From: Flagellimonas okinawensis
GTDB taxonomy: Bacteria; Bacteroidota; Bacteroidia; Flavobacteriales; Flavobacteriaceae
Reading direction: 5' to 3'
DNA length: 64,000 nucleotides
Assembly: GCF_029194005.1 (NCBI RefSeq)
Contig: NZ_JARFVA010000001.1
Span: 806,001 to 870,000, forward strand
Positions 15,523 to 24,054 of the stretch are shown in pieces (position 1 is the first letter of the stretch; each line of letters starts with the position of its first letter). Position numbers and translations under genes: made by a program. The notes below the pieces were generated by a model. That model had not been told where the DNA came from and made no database searches. It was given only the letters and a program-made list of their open reading frames with translations.

Positions 15523-16599
15523 TTGATGGGACAGAAAACCAAGACCATTATCGCCTTTGCGCTACCCCTACAAATTATACTGGTACTTTGGGCCGGTAGC
15601 TACCCCAACTTTATCGAAAACTATTATAGCAACGGTGTATACCCATACATTTCAGGCTTTTTAAGAATTCTTTTGGGCTGGATTCCCTTTTCCTTTGGTG
15701 ATTTGATCTATACCACTTTGGTGATTTTAGCCATTAGATATGTATACAAACACTGGAAACGCATTAAACAAAAACCGCTTTATTTCATAAAGGATATTGC
15801 AGTTGCTCTATCCATCGTTTATTTTTCCTTTCATCTATTGTGGGGCCTGAATTATCATCGCCAACCTATAACTTGGAAGCTAAATATTCAAAATGAATAC
15901 ACGGTTGATGAGTTGGTGGAATTGACCCAGCATATCGTCGAAAAATCAAATCAATATCAGCAGCAGCTCACTGGAGATACCATTTTACCTGTACACATTC
16001 CCTATGCGAAAAAAGAAATCTTTGCCAAAACTGAAGAAGCTTATGAAAATTTTGCGCATCAATTTCCCGATTTCAAATACGAGCATCGTAGCTTAAAATC
16101 CTCCATTTATAGTGTACCCCTAACTTTTATGGGATATGGAGGCTACCTTAACCCATTTACCAACGAAGCACAAGTGAACGGAGTAACACCTAAATTCAGG
16201 TTGCCAACGGTCAGCGGTCACGAAGTCGCACATCAATTGGGTTACTCGGCGGAAGGGGCCACTAATTTCATAGGTTTTTTGGTTACATCACAAAGCAACG
16301 ACCCTTATTTTAAATACTCTGCATACAACCATGCATTGGGCTATTGCCTAGCGGACCTTTACCAAAAAGATGAGGCAAAATACAATCAAGTTGTGATGAC
16401 CATTAATCAGGGGGTGAAAGAAAATTTTAATGAATTGCGAAAATTTTGGGAAAAATATGAGAACCCATTGGAACCCATATTTAAATCCGTGTTCAACACT
16501 TTTTTAAAGGCAAACAACCAAAAGGACGGCATCAAAAGTTACAATGCTGTCGTGGGCTATATGGTGAACTACCAAAAACAGCATTCGAGTCAACTTTGA
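15523..16599 (+). CDS. DUF3810 membrane protein with HExxH metalloprotease-like motif
   Basis: A 358-residue protein with three membrane helices (about 10-28, 45-72, 88-110) followed by a large soluble domain. It fits the DUF3810 family. The sequence SGHEVAHQLGYSAEGATNF near residue 232 contains a HExxH motif plus a downstream glutamate, the arrangement of gluzincin-type zinc proteases. Activity has not, to my knowledge, been shown for the family. The ATG lies 25 bases after the previous terminator; ATG at 15526 is an alternative. Confidence 0.85.
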   Translation: MMGQKTKTIIAFALPLQIILVLWAGSYPNFIENYYSNGVYPYISGFLRILLGWIPFSFGDLIYTTLVILAIRYVYKHWKRIKQKPLYFIKDIAVALSIVYFSFHLLWGLNYHRQPITWKLNIQNEYTVDELVELTQHIVEKSNQYQQQLTGDTILPVHIPYAKKEIFAKTEEAYENFAHQFPDFKYEHRSLKSSIYSVPLTFMGYGGYLNPFTNEAQVNGVTPKFRLPTVSGHEVAHQLGYSAEGATNFIGFLVTSQSNDPYFKYSAYNHALGYCLADLYQKDEAKYNQVVMTINQGVKENFNELRKFWEKYENPLEPIFKSVFNTFLKANNQKDGIKSYNAVVGYMVNYQKQHSSQL

Positions 16600-16602
16600 A
16601 AC

Positions 16603-16633
16603 TTGCGGAGTCCTTTCACAAAGGTTATCTTTA
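16603..16633 (+). promoter_or_regulatory. Near-consensus promoter for the amidohydrolase pair
   Basis: TTG (16603-16605), 20 bases, TATCTTTA (16626-16633). The last base of the box differs from the usual G. It lies 25 bases before the start codon. Confidence 0.4.
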
Positions 16634-16658
16634 AACCGACTAATTCAATTCAAACCTT

Positions 16659-19604
16659 ATGAAAATTAAACTTTTAGCACTGTTTCTATTCATGGGCAGT
16701 GTTTCTTTGTTTGCACAGGATTATTTCCCCATAAATGATGGTGTAAAGGCAAAGAAGAACAACAATTACACGGCATTTACCAATGCCAAGATTTATGTTA
16801 CCCCCACTCAAGTAATCAATAACGGTACTTTGCTTATCCAAAATGGCAAAGTAGTACAGGTGGGCAAATCAGTTAACATTCCAAAAAATGCTATCGTTGA
16901 GGATATGAGTGGTAAATCCATCTATCCATCATTTATAGATGTATTTTCTGGATTTGGTGTAAAACTACCAGAAAGAGCTAGTGGAGGAGGCAGATCTGCA
17001 CAATATGGCCCATCTAGAGAAGGGTTCTATTGGAACGATCACATTATGCCAGAAAACGACGCCATAAACAGTTTTTCCTATGATGCCAAAAAGGCAAAAG
17101 AGTTGAGAAATGCTGGTTTCGGTACAATCAACGCACATATCGAAGATGGCATTGCCAGAGGAACGGGTCTATTGGTTACTTTGAACGATGATGCTTCCGA
17201 AGCACAACGAATCCTTTCCGACAAATCGGCACAATATTTTTCTTTTGAAAAAAGTCGTGCATCCAGACAATCCTATCCAGGGTCCCTAATGGGCTCCATG
17301 GCTTTGATGCGTCAAGTGTATTACGATATGGATTGGTACAATAAGGGTAATGTGGACACCAAAGACCGTTCCTTGGAAGCCCTTATTAAAAACCAAGGGT
17401 TAACGCAGATTTATGCGGCTGGCGACAACGGAAATGTATTGAGAGCTGATAAAATTGGCGACCTTTTTGGAATTCAGTATACTATTTTGGCCGGAGGAGA
17501 TGAATACGAACGTATTGATGAAATCAAAGCGACCAACGCCAAATTGATTTTGCCCATTAACTTCCCAGATGCGTTCGACGTTTCCAATCCTTACCAAGCA
17601 AAATATATTGCCTTAAAAGATATGAGGCATTGGAACCTAGCTCCATCCAATCCAAAAGTATTGGCAGACAATGGTGTGGAGTTTTCCATTACATTGCATG
17701 GGCTTAAATCCCCAAAAGATTTAAAAGGAAATATCATGAAAGCCATCACTTATGGTCTTTCAGAAACAAAAGCACTTGAAGCCTTAACAACGATTCCGGC
17801 ATCCATTTTAGGAAAATCAGATGAAATAGGATCTCTTCAACCAGGTAGCCAAGCCAATTTCTTGATTACATCGGGCGATATTTTTGACAAGGGAACCACC
17901 CTTTACGAAAACTGGGTTCAAGGAAACAAGAATATTGTGGAGAGCATGGACGTAATCGACATTCGTGGCGACTATGATCTTGCCATTAATGGTACAACAT
18001 ACAAAGTATCTTTGACCGGCAGTGCCGATAAGCCAAAAGCGGAGATCAAAAAAGGTGATGAAAAAATAGATTCCAAAATAGATTACTCATCCGATTGGTT
18101 AAATATTTCCTTCAGCGAGGACAATGTTGGTTCTTTCCGAATGGTAGCACAGGTCTTGCCCGGTTTTAAAACCATAAAAGGAAATGTTGTTCTACCAAAC
18201 GGCAACGAAACTTCGGCAAGTATGACCAAGACCTCACCTTTCGAAGAAAAATCCAAAGAAGAGGAAGCTGTAGAAAAACCAGAACTTATGGCCGTGACAT
18301 ATCCAAATGTCGGTTTTGGCTATAAGGAAAAACCAAAACAGGAAAGTATCCTTTTCAAGAATGCTACAGTTTGGACAGGTGAGACCATTTTGGAAAACAC
18401 AGATGTACTGATTAAAAATGGAAAAATTTCCAAAGTGGGTAAAGATTTACGTGCAGGTGGTGCCACGGTTGTAGATGCTACCGGCAAACACTTAACCGCA
18501 GGTATTATAGACGAGCACACCCATATTGCCGCTCTTTCCATAAACGAAGGTGGCCATAACTCCTCTGCCGAAGTGCGCATGGAAGATGTTATCGATCCTA
18601 AAGACGTAGCGATTTACCGTGATTTGGCAGGTGGTGTAACCTCTGCTCAATTGCTTCATGGTTCTGCCAATCCAATAGGTGGCCAATCGGCGGTAATGAG
18701 ATTAAAATGGGGCGAAAGTGCCCAAAACATGGTATTCGAAAACTCTCCCAAATTCATCAAGTTTGCCTTGGGTGAAAACGTAAAACAATCCAACTGGGGC
18801 AGTTATTCCAGGTTTCCACAAACAAGAATGGGTGTTGAACAAGTCTACACGGATTACTTCCAAAGAGCCAAGGAATACGATGAAAAGAAAAAGAGCGGAC
18901 AGCCATACCGACATGATGAGGAGATGGAAACATTGGCCGAAATTTTGAACGGAGAACGATTCATTTCTTGCCACTCCTATGTACAGAGTGAAATCAACAT
19001 GATGATGAAAGTCGCTGAGAAATTCGATTTCCGCGTAAACACCTTTACCCATATTTTGGAAGGTTACAAAGTAGCCGACAAGATGGCCGAACATGGTGTT
19101 GGTGGTGGAACATTTAGTGATTGGTGGGCCTATAAGTACGAGGTAAACGATGCTATACCGTACAATGCAGCAATTATGACCAGTCAAGGTGTTACCGTTG
19201 CCATAAACAGTGATGATGCCGAAATGTCCAGAAGATTGAACCAAGAAGCTGGTAAGACTGTAAAATATGGAGGTATGTCAGAAATTGAAGCTTGGAAAAT
19301 GGTAACATTGAACCCGGCTAAATTACTTCATTTGGATGACAGAGTTGGTAGTATTGAAGAAGGTAAAGATGCTGATGTTGTTCTTTGGACCGACCACCCG
19401 TTGTCTGTTTATGCAAAAGCTGAAAAAACCCTAATAGAGGGCAAAGTGTATTTCGACTTGGAAAAAGACAAGCAGCTAAGGGAGTCCATCAAAAAGGAAC
19501 GTAATCAGTTGATTGGAATGATGTTGAACGAGAACAAGAAGGGTGGTAAATCCAGAACTCCTGTTCAGAGCAAGAAACAAGAGTTTAATTGTGACACCCT
19601 TTAA
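16659..19604 (+). CDS. Exported double amidohydrolase-like protein
   Basis: A 981-residue exported protein (signal peptide MKIKLLALFLFMGSVSLFAQ). Two amidohydrolase-type units can be seen. The N-terminal one (about 35-430) has the strand pattern and the late ALTTIPASILG element, but where the metal-binding HxH should be it reads FIDVFSGFG. The C-terminal one (about 570-950) has IIDEHTHIAALS, SCHSYVQSE, THILEGYK and VAINSDDAEMSR, so its metal site looks intact. Substrate unknown; relatives are labelled imidazolonepropionase-like or exported peptidase-like. The next gene is a second homologue 11 bases on. Confidence 0.9.
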   Translation: MKIKLLALFLFMGSVSLFAQDYFPINDGVKAKKNNNYTAFTNAKIYVTPTQVINNGTLLIQNGKVVQVGKSVNIPKNAIVEDMSGKSIYPSFIDVFSGFGVKLPERASGGGRSAQYGPSREGFYWNDHIMPENDAINSFSYDAKKAKELRNAGFGTINAHIEDGIARGTGLLVTLNDDASEAQRILSDKSAQYFSFEKSRASRQSYPGSLMGSMALMRQVYYDMDWYNKGNVDTKDRSLEALIKNQGLTQIYAAGDNGNVLRADKIGDLFGIQYTILAGGDEYERIDEIKATNAKLILPINFPDAFDVSNPYQAKYIALKDMRHWNLAPSNPKVLADNGVEFSITLHGLKSPKDLKGNIMKAITYGLSETKALEALTTIPASILGKSDEIGSLQPGSQANFLITSGDIFDKGTTLYENWVQGNKNIVESMDVIDIRGDYDLAINGTTYKVSLTGSADKPKAEIKKGDEKIDSKIDYSSDWLNISFSEDNVGSFRMVAQVLPGFKTIKGNVVLPNGNETSASMTKTSPFEEKSKEEEAVEKPELMAVTYPNVGFGYKEKPKQESILFKNATVWTGETILENTDVLIKNGKISKVGKDLRAGGATVVDATGKHLTAGIIDEHTHIAALSINEGGHNSSAEVRMEDVIDPKDVAIYRDLAGGVTSAQLLHGSANPIGGQSAVMRLKWGESAQNMVFENSPKFIKFALGENVKQSNWGSYSRFPQTRMGVEQVYTDYFQRAKEYDEKKKSGQPYRHDEEMETLAEILNGERFISCHSYVQSEINMMMKVAEKFDFRVNTFTHILEGYKVADKMAEHGVGGGTFSDWWAYKYEVNDAIPYNAAIMTSQGVTVAINSDDAEMSRRLNQEAGKTVKYGGMSEIEAWKMVTLNPAKLLHLDDRVGSIEEGKDADVVLWTDHPLSVYAKAEKTLIEGKVYFDLEKDKQLRESIKKERNQLIGMMLNENKKGGKSRTPVQSKKQEFNCDTL

Positions 19605-19615
19605 AAAAATAGACC

Positions 19616-20914
19616 ATGAAAAGAATATTTTTAATCATAGCAATTGTTTTTGGGGTTTCAACAAACGCACAACAAACCCCGGCACCACCTCAATCCGAAC
19701 AGATTGCCATTATTGGAGCTACGGCACATATTGGGAATGGAGAGGTCATAGAGAACTGTACCATTATTTTTAAAGATGGAAAAATCACGGCCATTGGAGC
19801 AGATCTAATGGCACCGACCATCGGGACCATGATCAATGCCGAGGGCAAACACGTATACCCAGGGTTTATCGCTCCTTCCAAATCCCTTGGTTTGGTAGAA
19901 GTGGATGCGGTCAGGGCCAGTGACGACCAAGATGAGATTGGTGAAATGATTCCACATGTGCGATCCTTGATCGCTTACAACGCAGAGTCCAAAGTAGTGG
20001 AAAGTATGCGTCCAAATGGCGTTCTCATTGGACAGGTCACCCCTGTTGGCGGTACTATTTCCGGAACTTCCAGCATTGTACAATTCGATGCATGGAACTG
20101 GGAAGATGCAGCCGTAAAAACAGACGATGGCATTCACATGAATTGGCCAAACTTCTTTAGAAGAGGTCGTTGGTGGATGGGCGAAGAACGAGGCTTCATC
20201 CCAAACAAGGATTATGGAAAAGAAATGAACGACATTAAAATGTTTTTCCAAAATTCGATAGCCTACGGAAAGGCTTCCGAAAAAGAGAAAAACCTTCCTT
20301 TTGCTGCCATGCAAGGTTTGTTCGATGGGTCACAACGACTTTATATCCACGCTGATGGGGAAAAAGAAATGACCGACGGCGTAACTTTGGCCAAAGAAAT
20401 GGGCGTTAAAAACGTGGTAATCGTTGGCGGATACCGTGCCAATAAAATTGTGGACTTGCTAAAAGAACATAATGTACCGGTTTTGGTAGAGCGCACACAT
20501 TCACTTCCAAGTTTTGAAGACGATGATTACGACATTACCTACAAACTGCCAAAATTATTGGTAGATGCAGGATTATTGGTAGGATTGCAAAACGAGGAAG
20601 CTGCAAATTTCCAGACCAGAAACCTTGCCTTTTACGCCGGTCAAACGGTCGCACAAGGGTTGGATAAGGAAACCGCTCTAAAATTGATTACTGGAAACAC
20701 AGCAAAAATCCTTGGCATAGATGATATGTACGGAACTTTGGAAGAGGGCAAAAGCGCAACGCTTTTTATCTCTGAAGGTGATGCCTTGGACATGAGGACC
20801 AACCAATTGACCAAAGCTTACATCGATGGTAGGGATGTTTCCTTGGAAACACACCAGACCGAACTTTGGAAAAGGTACATGGGCAAATATGAAAGAGAAA
20901 AACAAGGACAATAG
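19616..20914 (+). CDS. Exported amidohydrolase-like protein, metal site apparently lost
   Basis: A 432-residue exported protein (signal peptide ending in STNAQ) homologous to amidohydrolases. The N-terminal beta-sandwich start and the C-terminal KLITGNTAKILGIDDMYGTLEEGKSA unit are conserved, yet the HxH after PGFI is replaced by APSKSLGL. It resembles the N-terminal half of the preceding 981-residue protein more than the active C-terminal half. The two probably act together, perhaps as a complex. Transcription ends at a clear terminator 20 bases downstream. Confidence 0.88.
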   Translation: MKRIFLIIAIVFGVSTNAQQTPAPPQSEQIAIIGATAHIGNGEVIENCTIIFKDGKITAIGADLMAPTIGTMINAEGKHVYPGFIAPSKSLGLVEVDAVRASDDQDEIGEMIPHVRSLIAYNAESKVVESMRPNGVLIGQVTPVGGTISGTSSIVQFDAWNWEDAAVKTDDGIHMNWPNFFRRGRWWMGEERGFIPNKDYGKEMNDIKMFFQNSIAYGKASEKEKNLPFAAMQGLFDGSQRLYIHADGEKEMTDGVTLAKEMGVKNVVIVGGYRANKIVDLLKEHNVPVLVERTHSLPSFEDDDYDITYKLPKLLVDAGLLVGLQNEEAANFQTRNLAFYAGQTVAQGLDKETALKLITGNTAKILGIDDMYGTLEEGKSATLFISEGDALDMRTNQLTKAYIDGRDVSLETHQTELWKRYMGKYEREKQGQ

Positions 20915-20934
20915 AGTTATTGATCCGACCATTT

Positions 20935-20965
20935 AAAAAAGGCGCTCCATCGAGCGCCTTTTTTT
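20935..20965. terminator. Rho-independent terminator
   Basis: AAAAAAGGCGCTC (20935-20947), loop CATC, GAGCGCC (20952-20958) and a seven-base T-tract. It ends the amidohydrolase transcript and, with its A-rich left side, could also stop the opposing lipoprotein gene. Confidence 0.92.
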
Positions 20966-21111
20966 ATCTTATAAAATCAACCAAATACACTTGGAAAACG
21001 TTACTCTGAATTTATTTCAGAATTTCACCCAATTGATGGTGAAACAAATATGAGAAGCTAAATGAAGTTCAGGTTGACAATGAACAATCAATTCTTATTA
21101 GTTTCTCAGTG

Positions 21112-21903
21112 TCAATTGACAAACTCTCCCTCTTCAGGTCTGGCGTAAAAAGATACAGGATTAGGACCCTGGCTCAACATAACCTTTTCAAAAGTCACCG
21201 TACTTACTGGGTCAAGAATTTGCCTGCCTTCGTAATTGTGCCAAGTAATCGATTTGGGCAGTAACAGCCCGTTCACCTCCTGCCAATCAGTATAATTGAT
21301 CCACCTTACATTTTCCGAACTTTCGCCTGATCGATAGGTAACGGTGTATCCCAACCATGCCATCTCGTAAGTTTCAGGATTAAAATGGATGAAGTACTCA
21401 TCTTTAGATGAGGCACCAACTCCAGAGCGGTAGGCTATTTTAATTCCGGGATAACTTTTTCCATCATACTTCAAATCTTCGGCTTCGGAATACATGATAC
21501 CGTCATCCGCAAAAACAAAAGGCATGGCATAGAAGTAAAACATCAGATTATGGTAAAACCCTGGATCACCTTCATAATTCCCGCTTCCATTCATAAGCCA
21601 GGCTTGTTCGCCATCAAAACCCATGGAAAATTGTTCGGTATCCACTCTATCCATTCTGGACCACAAATCAATAGTATGAGTTTCTGAGAAGTTTGTCTTT
21701 GGCAATAAAAAGGTTAAAGTACGTTGCTTTTTCCATTGTTTTAAGCTCCCATGGGCCTCAAAAACTTTCGATAAGGCATCTGGATAAATTGTATTTTCTT
21801 CAGAAGTTTCCTGTTCAACATATGGTTGGTTCTTATCGGATGTGTGATTTTGCTTGCAGGCTATTATGCCCAATAAAAGTAATAGGGTGGTTATTTTGTT
21901 CAT
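21112..21903 (-). CDS. DUF6503 lipoprotein
   Basis: A 263-residue lipoprotein (lipobox at Cys16, GIIACKQ). The DUF6503 pattern is seen: YPDALSKVFEAHGSLKQW, LWSRMDRV, GFDGEQAWLM and a series of beta strands as in outer-membrane lipoprotein-sorting-like folds (LolA/LolB-like). No function is known. It is transcribed alone, divergent from the methyltransferase gene, with the two starts 70 bases apart. Confidence 0.85.
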   Translation of the reverse strand: MNKITTLLLLLGIIACKQNHTSDKNQPYVEQETSEENTIYPDALSKVFEAHGSLKQWKKQRTLTFLLPKTNFSETHTIDLWSRMDRVDTEQFSMGFDGEQAWLMNGSGNYEGDPGFYHNLMFYFYAMPFVFADDGIMYSEAEDLKYDGKSYPGIKIAYRSGVGASSKDEYFIHFNPETYEMAWLGYTVTYRSGESSENVRWINYTDWQEVNGLLLPKSITWHNYEGRQILDPVSTVTFEKVMLSQGPNPVSFYARPEEGEFVN

Positions 21904-21973
21904 GGTTCAAATTTTACCTGTTGGTCGAAAACCCCTTTTTATAATTACAGGAATGGCTATTTTTACCATTAAT

Positions 21974-22774
21974 ATGGAAGCTAAACTCATTAGTAGTACC
22001 CAAAATCCTTTGATAAAGAAAGTCCTGCTCCTAAAAGAGAAATCACGAGAAAGGAGAAAAAGTGGTCTTTTTGTAGTGGAAGGACAGCGAGAAATTGAAT
22101 TGGCCCAAAAGGGTGGATACAATTTGCAGACTCTCTTTTTTTGCCCAGAAATCATGGGTTCTAGCTCCATAGATGTTTTTACCAAAGCCACAGACCCTGA
22201 AATTGTGCAGGTTTCAGAAAGTGTATATGGTAAAATTGCACATCGTGCCACCACCGAGGGTATTCTTGGTCTAGTACAATCCAAGAACCACGGTTTGGAC
22301 CAAATATCCTTTACCAACAAAACACCTTTGGTGTTGGTTGCCGAGGCCCCTGAAAAACCTGGCAACATAGGTGCACTGTTACGTACCGCAGATGCTGCTG
22401 CAGTGGATGCCGTTCTTATCGCAAATCCCAAATCCGACCTATATAGTCCAAACATAATCCGTTCCAGTGTGGGGTGTCTTTTCACCAACCAAATTGGCGT
22501 GGGTACAACGGACGAAATCATTGATTTTTTAAGAACCAACCAAATCAAAATTTACTGTGCTGCATTAAGCGCTTCCAAAAATTATGTGGATTGTGATTTT
22601 AAAGCTGCTTCGGGCCTAGTAATGGGCACGGAAGCTACCGGTCTTACCGAAACATGGCTTCAAAATTCCGACCAAAACATAATAATACCGATGCAGGGAG
22701 AAATAGACTCCATGAATGTTTCGGTATCCGCCGCAATACTTATATTTGAGGCGAAGCGCCAGCGCGGATTTTAA
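21974..22774 (+). CDS. SpoU/TrmH-family RNA 2'-O-methyltransferase
   Basis: A 266-residue SPOUT-class methyltransferase acting on rRNA or tRNA ribose. It has the substrate-binding N-terminal domain (SSTQNPLIKKVLLLKEKSRERR) and the knotted SAM-binding domain with motifs PEKPGNIGALLRTADA, NIIRSSVGCLF, VMGTEATGL and IPMQGEIDSMNVSVSAAI. I chose the ATG at 21974, which gives the normal MEAKLISSTQNP start. The upstream in-frame ATG at 21854 lies inside the divergent DUF6503 gene. The next gene follows after 3 bases. Confidence 0.93.
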   Translation: MEAKLISSTQNPLIKKVLLLKEKSRERRKSGLFVVEGQREIELAQKGGYNLQTLFFCPEIMGSSSIDVFTKATDPEIVQVSESVYGKIAHRATTEGILGLVQSKNHGLDQISFTNKTPLVLVAEAPEKPGNIGALLRTADAAAVDAVLIANPKSDLYSPNIIRSSVGCLFTNQIGVGTTDEIIDFLRTNQIKIYCAALSASKNYVDCDFKAASGLVMGTEATGLTETWLQNSDQNIIIPMQGEIDSMNVSVSAAILIFEAKRQRGF

Positions 22775-22777
22775 GCT

Positions 22778-24010
22778 ATGGAAAAAAATATACTCTTTTA
22801 TGTTATCCTGGCCATTCTTGTGGTCCAATACCTGGTTCACCAGTATTTGGAATACCTGAACGCCAAGCGTTTCAAATCAACTTTACCGCCTGAACTTGCC
22901 GATGTTTTTGATGAAGACGAGTATCAAAAATCACAAAAATACAAACAGACCAATTACAAATTCGGTGTTATTTCCGATGGATTTTCACTGGTATTGACCA
23001 TCTGTTTCCTAGCATTCGGAGGTTTTGAATGGGTAGACCAAATCACGCGTTCCATAACAGAGGACAGTATCTCAATGGCTTTGATATTCTTCGGCATCAT
23101 AATGCTAGGAAGCGCCGTTTTAGGCCTCCCCTTTTCCTATTATCGAACCTTTGTGATCGAGGAAGAGTACGGGTTCAACAAAACCACCAAATCCACCTTT
23201 TGGTCCGATAAAATCAAGGGCAGTATTCTCACGGTTATTCTTGGAGGTGGTATTTTGAGCTTGTTTATGCTGTTCTACCAATCCACAGGCCCTAATTTTT
23301 GGATTTATACATGGATTGCTGTGGGCATTTTCATCTTGTTCATCAATTTATTTTACAGCAGGTTAATCGTTCCATTGTTTAATAAACAAACACCTCTTGA
23401 AGATGGAAGCCTTAAAAGTTCCATCGAAAACTACGCCCAAAAAGTAGGGTTCGAGCTCCAGAATATATTTGTGATCGATGGTTCCAAACGATCTACTAAG
23501 GCAAATGCCTATTTTTCAGGTTTCGGCAAAGAAAAACGTATCACCCTTTTCGACACCTTGATAAACGACCTTAGCGAAGATGAAATCGTAGCCGTACTGG
23601 CACACGAAGTAGGTCATTACAAACGTAAACATATCATCGTGAACCTTGTGGTTTCCTTATTGACCACTGGGCTCACACTTTTTATACTATCGTTGTTCAT
23701 CAACCACCCAGAAATATCGCTGGCCATCGGAGTGTCCAAACCAAGTTTTCATGCTGCTTTGGTAGGGTTTGCCTTGTTGTACAGTCCAATTTCGGAATTG
23801 ACAGGATTGATCATGAACTATTTATCCAGAAAATTCGAGTTCCAGGCCGATGATTTTGCAAAAACGACATTTGCTGCGACACCCTTGGTTTCGTCCCTGA
23901 AGAAATTGTCCAAGAAAAGTTTGAGCAACTTAACACCACACCCTGCTTACGTTTTTGTGCACTACTCCCACCCGCCATTGGTGGAGCGTATCCGAAACCT
24001 AAAGGCATAG
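22778..24010 (+). CDS. M48 metalloprotease, CAAX prenyl protease 1 (Ste24)-like
   Basis: A 410-residue multi-pass zinc protease of the M48A type. The zinc motif VLAHEVGHYKRKH is at about residue 278-290 and the third ligand is in the KFEFQADDFA segment. At least six membrane helices surround it, as in Ste24. In bacteria, such enzymes act in membrane protein quality control; no CAAX processing is expected. It is 3 bases behind the methyltransferase gene and 44 bases before relA/spoT. Confidence 0.93.
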   Translation: MEKNILFYVILAILVVQYLVHQYLEYLNAKRFKSTLPPELADVFDEDEYQKSQKYKQTNYKFGVISDGFSLVLTICFLAFGGFEWVDQITRSITEDSISMALIFFGIIMLGSAVLGLPFSYYRTFVIEEEYGFNKTTKSTFWSDKIKGSILTVILGGGILSLFMLFYQSTGPNFWIYTWIAVGIFILFINLFYSRLIVPLFNKQTPLEDGSLKSSIENYAQKVGFELQNIFVIDGSKRSTKANAYFSGFGKEKRITLFDTLINDLSEDEIVAVLAHEVGHYKRKHIIVNLVVSLLTTGLTLFILSLFINHPEISLAIGVSKPSFHAALVGFALLYSPISELTGLIMNYLSRKFEFQADDFAKTTFAATPLVSSLKKLSKKSLSNLTPHPAYVFVHYSHPPLVERIRNLKA

Positions 24011-24054
24011 ATTTTGTTGGTTAGATAATAAGATTGTAGTAAATTTAAAATACT

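Noticed and set aside
21854-21973. Upstream extension of the SpoU-type methyltransferase from ATG 21854
   Set aside because: The extension lies inside the divergent DUF6503 gene and adds 40 residues not typical of the family.
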